NCBI GenBank assembly: GCA_017591395.1
Contig: WEDG01003357.1
Span: 22,320-86,319 of the forward strand
Origin: Schistocephalus solidus
Taxonomy: Eukaryota; Platyhelminthes; Cestoda; Diphyllobothriidea; Diphyllobothriidae
Direction: 5' to 3'
Length of the DNA: 64,000 bases
Made by a program: the position numbers and the translations under genes. The notes under the pieces were generated by a model. It did not search any database and was not told the DNA's origin. It saw only the letters and a list, made by a program, of their open reading frames with translations. This document shows, in pieces, positions 36,497-47,614 of the stretch. Position 1 is the stretch's first letter, and every line of letters starts with the position of its first letter.

Positions 36497-39400
36497 CCAT
36501 AATCCGTTCTTGCGTACAATTTACAGGTGGAATCATAGAAGGTGTCAGTTAATAAGGAAATTAACGTTACAAGGATACTTTATTACTCACTGCATTCTAT
36601 TCGGATGTGTTATAACCGATGTTGGATGACATTCCATAGGGATAATAGAATGCTTTCTGCCCCAAACCCCAGGAAAATGATGTTTAAAAAGTGAACGGTA
36701 CTTTCGCTGTCACTCTGTAGGCTTTTGTGAAAAAAACTAATATAGCATTTAGAGTTCGCGCCGCTAATAACATCCCGCGTATTTTAAACGGTTCTAGTTG
36801 AATATTAAAACTTTTTATGACCGTATTTCCAATTTTCAGCTAGAACTCCAATATAATTTAAAACTAACCAAACCAAATCAACCTGCGGCAATTTTTCGGT
36901 TAAATTTTGGGTGGGATGGTGCAGCTAGCACCGGCTTAAGATGAGGGAAGCGATTTCAGGTTAATCGTATGGTCCAGTTATTTGCCAGCCGCATATCCTC
37001 CTCCCGTTTGCGCGGTCTTAGATGCACGTAGAGGGTATGCCGACCTTGCGCGCAATATTATTTTTAACACTAATCACTCACTGCTAACGCAGTCAACGTC
37101 CAATAAGTGGTTTCTCGCTTAGTTTCTTTCCAAGTAGTTTTCTCCTCTCAACAGCCGCTTTGTTGGACATTTTGCCTGGAAGCTCTGTCAGTTGCGTGAG
37201 TTTGGGAGTCGGGTGCTTTGCATGGTTTGTTTTTGACTCACGATCCCTTCAAGAACCTGAAGATCACTTTTAAAAATTGAAAAATAAGGGCTTTATTTTC
37301 CGATGGAAGGACTTGTTTTAGGCTTGCAAGTTCCTGTCTGCTTTTCCAGCGACTTACTTGACAAATGTAACCTTCTGTTATCTGCGCGAGACCCGAAAAG
37401 CACTAACTTCCTCTCTCAGGAATAGTACACAATTTCTGACGAGTTTGGTTCTATCCTTTGGAACTGCACCATTTGTTTAAAACCGTGAAAGAACAAGGGG
37501 TGTTACCTAGTGACTGGTATTATAAGACAGAACAAAACTATTTTAAACTTCTTTCAAAATGCTTAACAGGTAAACGGGATAAAGATGAGTTTTGGATTTC
37601 AGGTTTGGCTTATTCGCACTCCAACGCAGTTCTGTCATCATTTTCCGTTCTTGCAGTCAACTGCCAGTTGTTTGAGTGGCCCATTTTAAATCTAACATTT
37701 AAACATATAGAATAATGTTACTTCATCAAAAACTAAATCTGGCTTTTTCGTTTTCTCATAGTATTGGTGTGGGTTTTTCGAGAATACTTATAAACCGTCT
37801 CGACGTATAAATTTGTGGGGTACGCTCATAGTTATTTGGTCTGTTTTTGTTTTCCGACAAAATTTGATGTCATTTTCGATGTTTTGATCATCTTGGACTG
37901 GATAACATTATGACGAGCGAATTATCTGATGATACATCCACTGTTAGGTCATATATTTTAATTAGAAATAAGAAAGTGTGTTCTACTGAGGCAGTGCCAT
38001 ATGGATGAAATAGAAAAGAATGTAAGCATTTCAAGATAATGAAAGGCGGGCAAAGCTGATAAATGAGATGGTCTTTTCTAATTGACATCATGCTTCGAGC
38101 AAATAGCTTGCAACTAAAAACAGGGTAGGGTTCGGGACGACGTAATCACATTCTATATCCAACAACAGCGAAAGTAAGTTCTCTGGATTAGGAAAAAACG
38201 TTGGGCAAAGGATAAAATTTTGCATTATCGCCAAGAAAACACAGTCCCCTGGCGTATGAAAACACAAAGTGCTAAAAAGATAACGTGTGCGGATCATTGG
38301 ACAAATATAAAGTGACTTTTCTTTATTTTCGCATGTATACATGTGGTTTAGCCTGGCCATGGAAAGAGTTCAACTGCATTCAGATCCAGGGAAAGCCTGC
38401 TAAATAACCAAAACGTTTTAAAGTTACACACGAAAAATACAAAAATATTTCCGTAAAGTGGTAAAGTGAAAGTTGCCTACTGAAAAAAAGCAACCCAGTG
38501 ATTTTATTATGTACAGGCAGTAAAATGTTCATCGGTTAAAGGAATACGCTGTAACTATCGCAAGTTTTGTTGTTATGTTTCATGAAAAACTATCTTGTGA
38601 TGGCACAGTAAGAGAATAAGGCATCTATCTAGAATTCTTCTGCAATACACAAAAGTTCCCCTTATCGCAGCAGCTTGACTTCCTAGGGAGATCTCAGCCG
38701 CTACGACCTTCTAGCCTGGTTGCTAATGAAAAAAGACGTGGGACGTCAGTTGGATAGTGTATTCTGGACCGAACTGTCGGCGAAGGGGTTGGAAAAAGTT
38801 GGCTGCCGGACGAGGGCACCTCCGACGCCGCGGCTGTGACGTTTCACGTGTGAGACCGCGCGGAGTCGTCACAGGGCATCCAGCGAGGTCGTGTGAGTCA
38901 GGCTTGAGTGTGATTGGCCAGTTTGGACAGGTAGGATTATCGCGGGCCAGACAGCCACTGGTGCGAATGTGCATGCAGTCGTCAGAGGATCAGCTTTGCA
39001 AACATGCGCACGGGGCCTGTGACTACAAGTGCTCCATTTTCAGACAGGAATTTGGCACACAACACACTCTTATCAACAGTTTCTAGGTCCATTCGATCTT
39101 ATCAGCGAAAATCAGAGTCCATATGAACGCCTGCTACCAGGAGGAGTTCTGTCCGCTTACACCTTCCGGCCCGTGTTTGGTTTACCAAAGCCCTCCCCGC
39201 TTAGATTTAATGTACGGCTATCTTTCAAGCACAACCAAACGTATACGACCAGCTGTAAAGGGCGAGGACCAGCAGCTCACATGGACGAAGTAGACCAAGC
39301 TGCTGTGTGTTAATGCTCTGTAAAATTAAAGTTTCTCCATAATGTTGACTTCCGATGTCTGTATATTTATGTGCCTCTGAAGTGACATATGTCCTTCGGT

Positions 39401-39715
39401 AAAAGAGGTTGTGGTTCGGAAATGAACAGTTCCGTTGAAGGGAGGAATCCTCTTACCGAGGTCATAGTGTTTTTATCCAATAGAGTCCACTTAGCTACTC
39501 TTCTAAGGCTGTTGCACAACCAGTTTCAGAAACATCTACATGCTAAGCGTGTGGGCGGTGGATCCTGTTTGGCACACGCAGGCAGGCTGTTTAGCCCCGT
39601 CAGCCACTGCACTCAATCCGCATGACAATCGACTGACCTGCTCACACAGTGGACTGATGCCTGAGAGATGAAAGAGAGAGTAAGGTCGACTGTGACGCAA
39701 TGGAATCTACCATGG
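36497..39715. other. Unassigned DNA with a GC-rich island at 38755-38990
   Basis: 38755-38990 is clearly richer in G+C and CpG than its surroundings and open on both strands (about 110 codons plus, 83 minus), but neither product shows a motif I recognise. A fragment near 39010-39085 (YKCSIFRQEFGTQHTLINSF) is vaguely finger-like, but the second cysteine and both histidines are not properly placed. Confidence 0.35.
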
Positions 39716-40350
39716 TGCTCTAAAAGCCGTGGTTTGGAGGACGGCCAACGGACGGGATAAGTCGATCCTGCGCTTAAGCCGGAGAATCAGGTTGTAATGT
39801 CTGCTTCTTAATATGACCTCTATGAAATTCCAACTCAGTTGGGATCAGAGCCAGCCACTTCTTAATTTTATGAAATTCTGGTCCATTATGCGCTGACCAG
39901 GCATGTGGCATGCGTAGTCGATCGGTGAACCCCATCCACCAATGTAGTCAGGTTGTGCCGAGGTACCAACCTAATTGACCTTTAACAATCTCATCACGCT
40001 TCCTTTACTGAGCCGCTTGTTTAAACGTGAGGATAAAAGAAATCGGCATGTCAACCCCCATCGCTTGCGTGCTACACAGGCGTGTCATTGGTCATGTTGA
40101 ATATCAAATTTATCCACACAATGGTTTACCTTGCAGCTCTTCTTACGTAGGGCTCGTACCATATCGGTAGTTTAATTCGTGAGAACGGTATTATATACGT
40201 TAGGGTTGTCTAGCTCTGTCACCCATTTCGCTCAATCTCGCCTACATTTTGGCTCTTTTATGACACCAGACCCGGGAGGATGGGGGAGGAGAGATTGCAA
40301 TAGATGTATCGCAAGTCTACGATTACCAGTCTCACACATCGTCACTGACT
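39716..40350 (+). repeat. Interspersed repeat R1, copy d
   Basis: GCTCTAAAAGCCGTGGTTTG near 39717, then GGACGGCCAACGGACGGGAT, GCTTCTTAATATGACCTCTA near 39803, and GGGGGAGGAGAGATTGCAAT near 40279. The module order is that of R1, but this copy is diverged and has an unrelated stretch between 39900 and 40250. Confidence 0.6.
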
Positions 40351-42990
40351 GATAACGACATACAATCCAGAAATGCCTATTTCTCTCCCTCTCTTGTCTT
40401 CCTGTGACACTATTAGTTTCAAGTGTGAACTAACGAGGAAATTTTGACTTAGGGAAAATCGGACAATTTGCTTTTGAAGATTCTTTTCCGCTTTTGATTT
40501 CCCAATTAACAACGAAAAATCTTCCCACAGTAATGCACCAACACTGGCCATATTGGGCTTATGCACGCAAGCGTAACTGTTGAATAGCGATTACCTGTAA
40601 GGTTAATAGCATTTAAAAGTCTGCATTTGAATACATTGTCTAAATCAGGGAAGTTGAATCGCGATATGCGTTACGAAACTTGGGGGTGCAGAAGAGTATG
40701 GCTGCAATTACTGTACGGTACAAACTGTACAAATACATATCCCTCTCGCTCAATGGTAAGTTTAATAGTGTCATTTACTATTTAATATCAGCCGTTACTT
40801 TATCTAAATTTATCCGATATACACGGTGAGAAAATTGTGAGATGTAGTCGCTGCTGAAACTGGGCTCAATATACATAAATGGACTACTCAGAATTCCTCC
40901 CAGGGTGTGACTGGTGACTAAGGCGCAGGGACAGTAGTGATCAAGCTGGCTGACACAAAACAACTGTTGCCGTAGTGATAGACTATTCAGGACCATTAAG
41001 GGGGCCAGATTCCATACATCATAACAAGCCCAAAAACAACTTCCCTATGAAATTAACCATGCCTCACATGAAAATTATAAAATAACTTTTGTTGTCTTTT
41101 GTCTTAAATTCAACTGCTAATGCATACTCTTTGTCAAAGTCACAAAACCGATACGGTGTCGAAGTTTTCAAGACCAATTTTCGACGCGCTTTGCCAAAAG
41201 AAGTCTTAAACTAAAAAAAATGGAACAACCAATCTTGTAGTTCTATGTTACAGCCTAAAAAGCAACCAATTTTAATTAACTCGAAAAATTACGAATGTAT
41301 TGTTTTGAAAGCTTCAGATGCGAGCTTTGGCTAACGCAAATTGTAGTTTGGTAAACAAACCTGCGTGCGTTTGCAGTAATTTTTTGTCGTAGGCTACCAG
41401 CCGCTACATTTGATTAAGTGCAGCGTAGCCATTCGTCGATTGAACTGGGACTTGGAATTACACTTTTTGGTGGTGAAGGCAATAAGCAACTGGAAGTTGA
41501 CGTTGAACACTTATAACCCTTGGAGTCAAACTGATTTGTTTTGACTGAATGCTTGGCTTGAACGTAAATCAGTTGCACCCACAGGACCAATTCGCAAAAT
41601 TTTATTTCCTTTTCTTCTTCCACTGCAACTGGGCGCTTTCGCAGTGAAGCTTCTTTGCTCTGCATCATGCAGTGCAGAATAAGGATGTCTGTGTTCATGC
41701 TCCAGGTGAGCTCCGGTTTCTTCAGTGTTCTTTTCTTTTTTTGCTGAGCCAATTTGGAAGCTGCTTTCGACTCGTCTAGTGCAAGCATTGGAACCTTCCA
41801 CCCGCTTGGGTGTCTAAAAAGTAAGGATTTAATGCACCTCAAAATCGCCTGAATTGGCAGTTTGCTGTGTTTTTTTTAGTTTTGCAGTGTGATTGGCTTG
41901 GCACAGTAACTACCACGTTGTTGTACGAGAGGCGGATCGATCAAAAATTGTTCGGAATGAGAAACAGTGTACATAACTGCGCAAACTGACGAACTAGTGA
42001 AGTACAATTAAAACCGCATTTCGTTAACAAGGGGACCTAAGCTAAAAAGTAACCAGCTATCGTACAAGCAAAGGCACCCGACACATGGTATCGAAGCAAG
42101 AGAATTTGTGACACCAATAGCAGAACAATTGAGTGGATAGTAAACAGTAGGAAAAAAAGGCCGAGGGGAGAAATGAGCCGTACATCAGAGCAGACGCCTG
42201 AAGAAGAAGCGCCAAAATTTAGCTGAGTGCCTAGAGACGCAAACAAAGGTAAAAAGCAGAAAACACGAGGAACAGACTAGCCGAGGAGGCTGCTCAAATG
42301 ACCAGCAACTTCAAAGAACGAAAAATGATAGCTCCATTGTTGAACTGAATCTAGAAAGTTTAAAATATGTTGGTAAGTAAGAAAATAGATATTAAGGGAA
42401 GATTTTATTTCTGTCTATGAAGGACAAATTAGGTGGAAGAGAAACGTATACATTTTCAGGACGGGCGATTTACATGCATAATGAAGGACGTGTTGGCATT
42501 CCTAGTAATTCCTAGTAATTTACGCTACTCTAAGTTTGACGAAATGAGTATGTGTTCATTCTGTATACTGAACAATTTCTAAAACGCTGCCTCTGCAGAA
42601 ATTCTCCTGATAAGCGACATGCTCAAAAAGAAGTTTGCTAGTACGGTTATATTTGCAATTTTTAAGTGCTACAGTGGAACCCTGTCCCACAGTAGGAAAG
42701 CAAATGTTTGCCCTTTGTGTTCATCCCAATGCTTAAATATTCCCACATGCATACAAATGCTCCTCTATTTACGCGCTCTCAACCAACGAACTTTCAGACA
42801 TAAGAACGAGGAGATGTAAGTATTACTGTATTGCTAGTAAGTTTTAGGATGAGAAAACATGTCTTGATTTGTTAGCATGCTTACTTATGGGTATCGACTT
42901 GAATATAGTATAGTGTCAGGTAACATTATGTTGAAAACCGAATACCGAGAATTTTAAGCTCCCAACGGCCAGTCGTAACGTTACCCGCTC
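40351..42990. other. Unassigned DNA; one 142-codon orphan frame
   Basis: Minus-strand 41414-41842 is open for 142 codons, starting at a TTG, with a Lys/Glu-rich middle (LAQQKKKRTLKKPE). There is no family motif, and the splice signals are weak. The rest is AT-rich and unassigned. Confidence 0.3.
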
Positions 42991-43002
42991 GTAAGTAGAG
43001 GA

Positions 43003-43051
<49 letters not shown>

Positions 43052-43150
43052 TGCGTAAAGATTCGAGGTCCCGATATCTTATCGCGTTCATCATCTCCTG
43101 AAGAAGATGAAGAAGAAGAGGGGGCGATTTCATGGACCAAATTGTATTTG

Positions 43151-43192
43151 TACTGACGTTTCGAAAGCCTTCTCGCTTCCATCATCAGAGTA
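43151..43192 (-). ncRNA. Type I hammerhead ribozyme of the PLE
   Basis: On the minus strand: stem I strand TACT (43192-43189); core CTGATGA (43188-43182); one extra U; stem II GGAAGC/GCTTTC with loop GAGAAG; GAA; the palindromic stem III ACGU; C17 at 43155; and stem I strand AGTA (43154-43151). All invariant core bases are present, and the predicted cut falls after GUC. Stem III has no loop of its own, so cleavage would be expected mainly in a dimer, as reported for PLE hammerheads. It overlaps the end of the ORF, so cleavage would set the 3' boundary of the element RNA. Confidence 0.8.
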
Positions 43193-45250
43193 AAGTGCTT
43201 GCTGTTCCTGGTGGTCTTGAGTTAGTCAGTCTTGCCGCGTGCCTCGTATTATATCTATGGTATACGCGTACACCATATATAAATATATAATGGATGTCCG
43301 GGTCAACATGGCGGTTGATACTGCCCGCACAGGAGTACCAAGCCTCGAGGAATTCCCTCGCTCCTTTCGTGTTGGCCATGGCGATGACCTCAGTTTCATC
43401 CCAATTGAATCGATGGTCGCACTCGAGTGCATGCGCAAAGACGAGGGACAAATGGTCTCGGCGGTGGACGGCTAGTTTGTGTTCATTAATGCGGGTGCCC
43501 AGGCGTCGACCCGTATGCCCAATATACACGCAAGAGCAATTTGCGCAAGGGATGCGATAAATTACGTTGGTTTGTTGATTTTTTTTGGGGATGGGATCCT
43601 TTATTGGGGATAGTGTGGTGCGTAGTGAGGATGCTGGCCTGTGAGCGACGTGTATACCAAGGCGATTAAACTGCCAAGCGATTACCTCAGAGGCCCCCTT
43701 CATATAAGGCAGGGAGTATAATTTTCATGCCACAATTTCTCCGTTTGGGATGGGGCCTTGCGGTTGTGCCTGGTGCCTGAGGCAGTTCTTTACAAAACTA
43801 ACCGGATACCCGTTACACCGCAACAACCGATATAGGTAAGCAAGCTCTTTTTTAAGGATATCCTCGCTGTTGCATTAACGGTATGTCCAGTGGAACAGAG
43901 TTGGGATGCAGCTTCTTTTGTGAGCTACTGGGTGGTTGCTTCCATAGTTGTGGATAATCTCAGCCTTAGATCCTTTCCTTTGGACGCTTTTTGCGAGACT
44001 ACCATCATGTAGATTTTGGATTCTAACTCCCAAAAATGGCAGGCTGGCTCCTACTGCCTCTTCACGAGTGAACTGTATGGCTGGGAAAACACCATTCAGC
44101 CTCTGATGCAGTTGCTCAACTTCGCAGTCCTTTATTACGACAAAGGTGTCATCTACATATCGAAGCCAGATTTTGGGCTTGAGAGTTTGGAAAAACTCTT
44201 CTTCTAGTCGTTGCAAAACCAATTCGGTGAGTAGTCCTGATATTGGCGAGCCCATTGGGGTACCCTTTACCTGTTGGTATTACTTATTGTCGAATTGACA
44301 GTAGTTCCTAAGGCAGAGCTTGTGCAGTTCTATAACATGTTGCGTTGGAATTTCAACGGGATTGTTCTGTAATCGTTGAGCTACGCATTCAATTGCCAAG
44401 TCATGCGGTATGGAAGAAAACAAGGCAACGACGTCGAAAGACAAGAGGCATTCATCAGTACTTACTTTGAGGCCTTTGATCCGTTGGAGGAATGCCTGAG
44501 AGTTGTTAATGCTGTTTTCGGATCCATGTGTTAGCTGCTTCAGGTGCCTGTACAACCACTTAGCTATGTTGTACGTAGGTGATCCGATCAGTGGCACTAT
44601 AATCCTCAGTGGGACATCTGGTTTGTGCACTTTCGGTAGACCGTATGCGCGTGCGATACGGGGATCTCCGAGGGTCATAAACTTTGAGTCAGCTGAACTT
44701 ATGACTTTCAGGCGAGCGAGCTCATTGGCCTTTTTCTTGATGACTGCGGCTTGCTTTTTTGTCGGGTCTTCGGCAAGAAAGGTGTAGGCCTCGATATCAC
44801 TGAATATGTTGTTCGCCTTATTAACGTAGTCATCTTTATCCATGATAACAGTAGCACCACCTTTGTCAGCGGGAACAACGACAATATTTTCATCCGATTT
44901 CAGTGATCGTAATCCTTGCGCTTCATCGGAAGGTAGGGTTAGCTGGCGTCTTTTTTGCCGAAGGATACCGGTGGCACAGCTGCGTATGTCCACGCGCATG
45001 TCACCTGGAAGGGCAGAAGTCAGTAGAATGGATTCAAGGTCAGCTAGGAAGTTGGTAGGTGTAGTATCCATGGGATTGAATCCTAATCCCTTCGATAGGA
45101 GGTTGAGTTCAGCAGGCAAGAGATTCCTTTAGAAAGGTTAACAACTCGAGTGGCCATGTTCTTTTTGGTCGTAAGGCGGACCAGAGATTGCAGTTTATCT
45201 TCTTCATTCTCGTATCTTTGACAGTTGCGTTAATTCTTTTCTTTACATTA
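43185..45250 (-). pseudogene. Penelope-like reverse transcriptase / GIY-YIG endonuclease, three in-frame stops
   Basis: One frame runs from 45119 to 43185 (about 645 codons), broken only by TAA at 44280-44282, TAA at 43875-43877 and TGA at 43725-43727. Upstream, DKLQSLVRL to RVVNLSKG (about 45130-45200) continues it after a 1-bp deletion near 45125. Domains in order: NLLSKGLGFNP; ADKGGATVIMDKDDY (N-terminal RT block); LPKVHKPDVPLRIIVPL; motif A SFDVVALFSSIP; motif B GTPMGSPISG; motif C RYVDDTFVVI with both catalytic Asp; LPFLGVRI; thumb HKRSCIPTL; linker VAHRPASSLRTTL; and GIY-YIG with VIYRIPCANC, YIGHTGRRLGTRINEH, EFLEAW (Glu) and INRHVDP (Asn). The CANC pair plus a later His fit the zinc-like motif of PLE endonucleases. 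The enzyme would nick DNA and copy element RNA in the nucleus. The damage is slight, so the insertion is recent. Confidence 0.92.
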
Positions 45251-45391
45251 TCGAATATGAATTCAAGTAGGGCTGAAGTGCATTGAGATTTGACGTCAAT
45301 GCACATCAGATATTATAGCATTAAAAACGCGCCATCCGTATTTGCACGCAAGTGATTTGCCAATCTCATTTATATATATATATATATATAT

Positions 45392-45458
45392 ACACACAAA
45401 ATGGGATCGAATGAGATCCTAACAACATCAGTGAGTGTTACGCGCTTGTTTGAGTTGC
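45392..45458 (-). repeat. Retrozyme-like segment between (TA)n tracts
   Basis: ATGGGATCGAATGAGATCCT and GTGAGTGTTACGCGCTTGTT match the reverse complement of about 54 bp of the 232-bp repeat unit (48667-48720: CACTCACTAATGTGG, GGATCTCACTCGATCCCATT). It is bounded on both sides by (TA)n. The hammerhead part of the unit is missing. Confidence 0.6.
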
Positions 45459-45589
45459 ATATATATATATCCATAAAAATGATTATTCGAGGTCCAGATA
45501 CTTTATCACATTTATAATCTCCGGAAGAAGTCGAAGAAGCAGAGAGAGCGTGTTCATGGCCCATGAACTGAACTCAACCTTATAGGAAA

Positions 45590-46665
45590 CACTTCCTCTT
45601 TCTCTTGGGTTGACTACAAAAACCGCTCATTTATTGTTGCATTCTCACCGTCTGTAATGATGGCCTCCTGAACGAGATCGAAAGCGCAGGTTAATATACA
45701 GTGAGGCTTATCTCCTGCAAAAACCAAAATGGCTAATTACTCGCCAACTGGTGCCAGCAAATGTACGAAAGCTTGGAAAATAATAATGATAAACATTAAG
45801 TAAATTTAACACTTAAAGGAAATACCAAATTTTTAAAAATACGGCAAATATCGAAAACGTGAAAATTCTTTCGGATAAAATCGTTAAAACACCATTTAGT
45901 GTATAACAAGAGAGCTTTTCTTTGGACAAATTTCTTTATTAGTATTTTTCTATTGGATTACAATCAGTTTCAGATCGTCCTGGAAATACCGGTAAATACC
46001 TCCAGATCTTCATTGTTTGCAAGCAATTTATCATTAATTTAGATTCTGTTCTATGTGTTTAGCAAAATCTGCAAAAAATATATTTTTTTAAAAAAGCACT
46101 ACCCAAAGTATTGAGTTTTTGATACTCTTTCTAAGGCAGATGGCCTTTTGGGCATATTTGTAAACTCGCCCAAACACGAAAACCCATTTGCGAGATTCTA
46201 TATGCAGTGTTTTTGAGTAAAACGTTTTCTGGGACCAAATTAATTCAAAAAACCAAAATAATAGGTCAAATGCATGCTAAACTTCTCACTCAAATTTCCA
46301 CACGACATTGCCTGAATTAGGTCATCTACTGTACGTACAGTCCCAGCGATCACGCGTTTATCGTCTTTGCGACAACAACGTGGGACTCACATAATCGCTT
46401 CCATGCATTTAGCAGAAAGTTTAGGTGCAATTTTAAACAAACCTTATTGTTAATATTGAGAGAACCTTACGTCTGTCAAAGATCTTTATCGGTATTTCTG
46501 GTGTTGAAGTACGATACGTTTCAGCTCGTCTTTAAACTAGTGGTAATGCTTCACGATTTTCAGTGTTTTCCATCGATTTCGCACAAATATAGATTTTATT
46601 ATGCGTTTAGGAAAAACTTCAAGGAACGCCCCAGCACTGCTGTTAATACAATACCCGAACGCAAC
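45590..46665. other. No recognisable feature
   Basis: AT-rich DNA. The open frame at 46447-46707 has no motif and runs into a SINE. Confidence 0.4.
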
Positions 46666-46667
46666 CA

Positions 46668-46925
46668 ACAGGTCAACTTGCCCGTGACTCAATGCTTAGG
46701 GCGTTGAATTTCTTGTCAACAGGTCACGGGTTCGAGCCCCGAGTGTCGCAACACCTAAGGTGGAAAGGCTGGCTGATAACGGCTACTGAGTCTGAAATGG
46801 CCATTTCGGTCACCCTTGTCTTTGTTGGTTCGAAATTATCATCATACACCAAAAGTCGCTATGCAACTGCCTGTGAGGGCTCTAACGTGAGCTCCCGGGA
46901 ACAATGGGGCGTACATGTTCCTTAA
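46668..46925 (+). repeat. tRNA-derived SINE
   Basis: The head has CCCGTGACTCAATGCTTAGG (A-box region), an anticodon-like arm GTTGA/TCAAC and a perfect B box in ACGGGTTCGAGCCCCGA. The body continues with GGCTGGCTGATAACGGCTAC, then GGCCATTTCGGTCACCC, and a tail GTCGCTATGCAACTGCCTGT, GAGGGCTCTA. It lies directly before a second SINE with a different head but the same body, so the two share a lineage. Confidence 0.75.
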
Positions 46926-46954
46926 TTCATCATCTGGATCACAACCGATACAAC

Positions 46955-47165
46955 AGCGGCCCCATGGCCGAATGGTAGAAGGTTACACCCAATGGCCAAA
47001 AGTCGCAGGTTCGAATCTCAGATGATCAACTCCTGAGATTGGGTTTGACTGGCTGATGACAGCTAATAAGCCCGAAAGAGCCATTTCGACCGTTACATCA
47101 TGTACCGCATGTCACTATATGACTGTTGCGAGGGCTCTTAAGTTAGCTCTAAGGTGCAATGGGAA
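46955..47165 (+). repeat. tRNA-Leu-like SINE
   Basis: GGCCCCATGGCCGAATGGTA carries an A box (TGGCCGAATGG). GTCGCAGGTTCGAATCTCAG carries a B box. The body TTTGACTGGCTGATGACAGC, TAATAAGCCCGAAAGAGCC and the tail GCGAGGGCTCTTAAG follow. The same body is recognisable in reverse at 49575-49705 and, more diverged, inside the 367-bp satellite unit. Confidence 0.8.
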
Positions 47166-47233
47166 ACATAGTTTACTAAAACAGGTCGGTGAACGTCACA
47201 CCAGCATATATATATATATATATATAAAATAAA

Positions 47234-47614
47234 GTTAAGTTCTTTGGGAACAAAATAACTTTATTGTGTAAATTTTCGAATCTGGTGCCCCAGTTCGTCG
47301 TCAGACAAATGGGAGATGTACAGAAAACAGTTAACCTTAAATAGTGCCTAACACAAGATTCTATGGTTGGCTAGAGTTTGAGCCAATAGACATCCAGAGT
47401 TTGAAGTTATCTGATCGATAGTGGCTGTTTTTGCATCAACTTGACCTTGAGAAATTTGTAATTGGTATCTAAATCGATATGCCTGTTAATGCATGCCTCG
47501 TCTGAGTGCATTACCTCCAGGAATTCGCGACCTCTTCTTGTTGGGCAGGCGCCAACGATGCGGGTATCCTCCCATCCAAATAGGTGTCCTGTGTCCAGTG
47601 TGTGCATGGCTACC
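47234..47614 (-). mobile_element. Inverted 3' end of a Penelope-like element (left arm of a 381-bp inverted repeat)
   Basis: The minus strand encodes the last 66 residues of a GIY-YIG endonuclease (GHLFGWEDTRIVGACPTRRG, REFLEVMHSDEACINRHIDL), its stop and the 3' UTR with hammerhead-like motif. It is nearly identical to 48110-48490 in inverted orientation, with only a few differences; the shared 66 residues differ at about three. The arm starts beside a (TA)n tract (47206-47226) and stops abruptly at 47614, where the opposite-strand RT sequence begins. Confidence 0.9.
47264..47310 (-). ncRNA. Hammerhead-like motif in PLE 3' UTR (left arm)
   Basis: Minus strand: stem I ATTTGT; core CTGACGA (47304-47298); one extra base; stem II built from CTGG/CCAG plus GAA/TTC; GAA; palindrome AAUU; U as the cleavable base; then ACACAA. 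Stem I pairs TGT with ACA. The core fits CUGANGA...GAA and H17 = U is allowed, but stems I and III are weak and AU-rich. Plausible but not certain. Confidence 0.5.

Larger units (their letters stand above)
43004..45570 (-). mobile_element. Nearly full-length Penelope-like retroelement
   Basis: It comprises a terminal (TA)n tract (43004-43046), a terminal block at 43056-43140, a hammerhead (43151-43192), a long RT plus GIY-YIG frame (43185 to about 45250) and, past its 5' end, a second copy of the terminal block at 45486-45570. The two blocks share ATTCGAGGTC, a GATA-CTTATC-type stretch and ATCTCC-GAAGAAG, in the same orientation, which matches the pseudo-LTR layout known for Penelope elements. 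(TA)n tracts also lie at 45371-45391 and 45459-45470. This is the best-preserved PLE in the window. Confidence 0.85.

Noticed and set aside
41414..41842. 142-codon minus-strand frame as a gene
   Set aside because: It begins at TTG, has weak flanking splice signals and no family match; noted as an orphan frame only.
46955..47030. tRNA-Leu gene
   Set aside because: The A and B boxes are good, but a full acceptor stem cannot be drawn and the sequence continues into a SINE body shared with the neighbouring copy.
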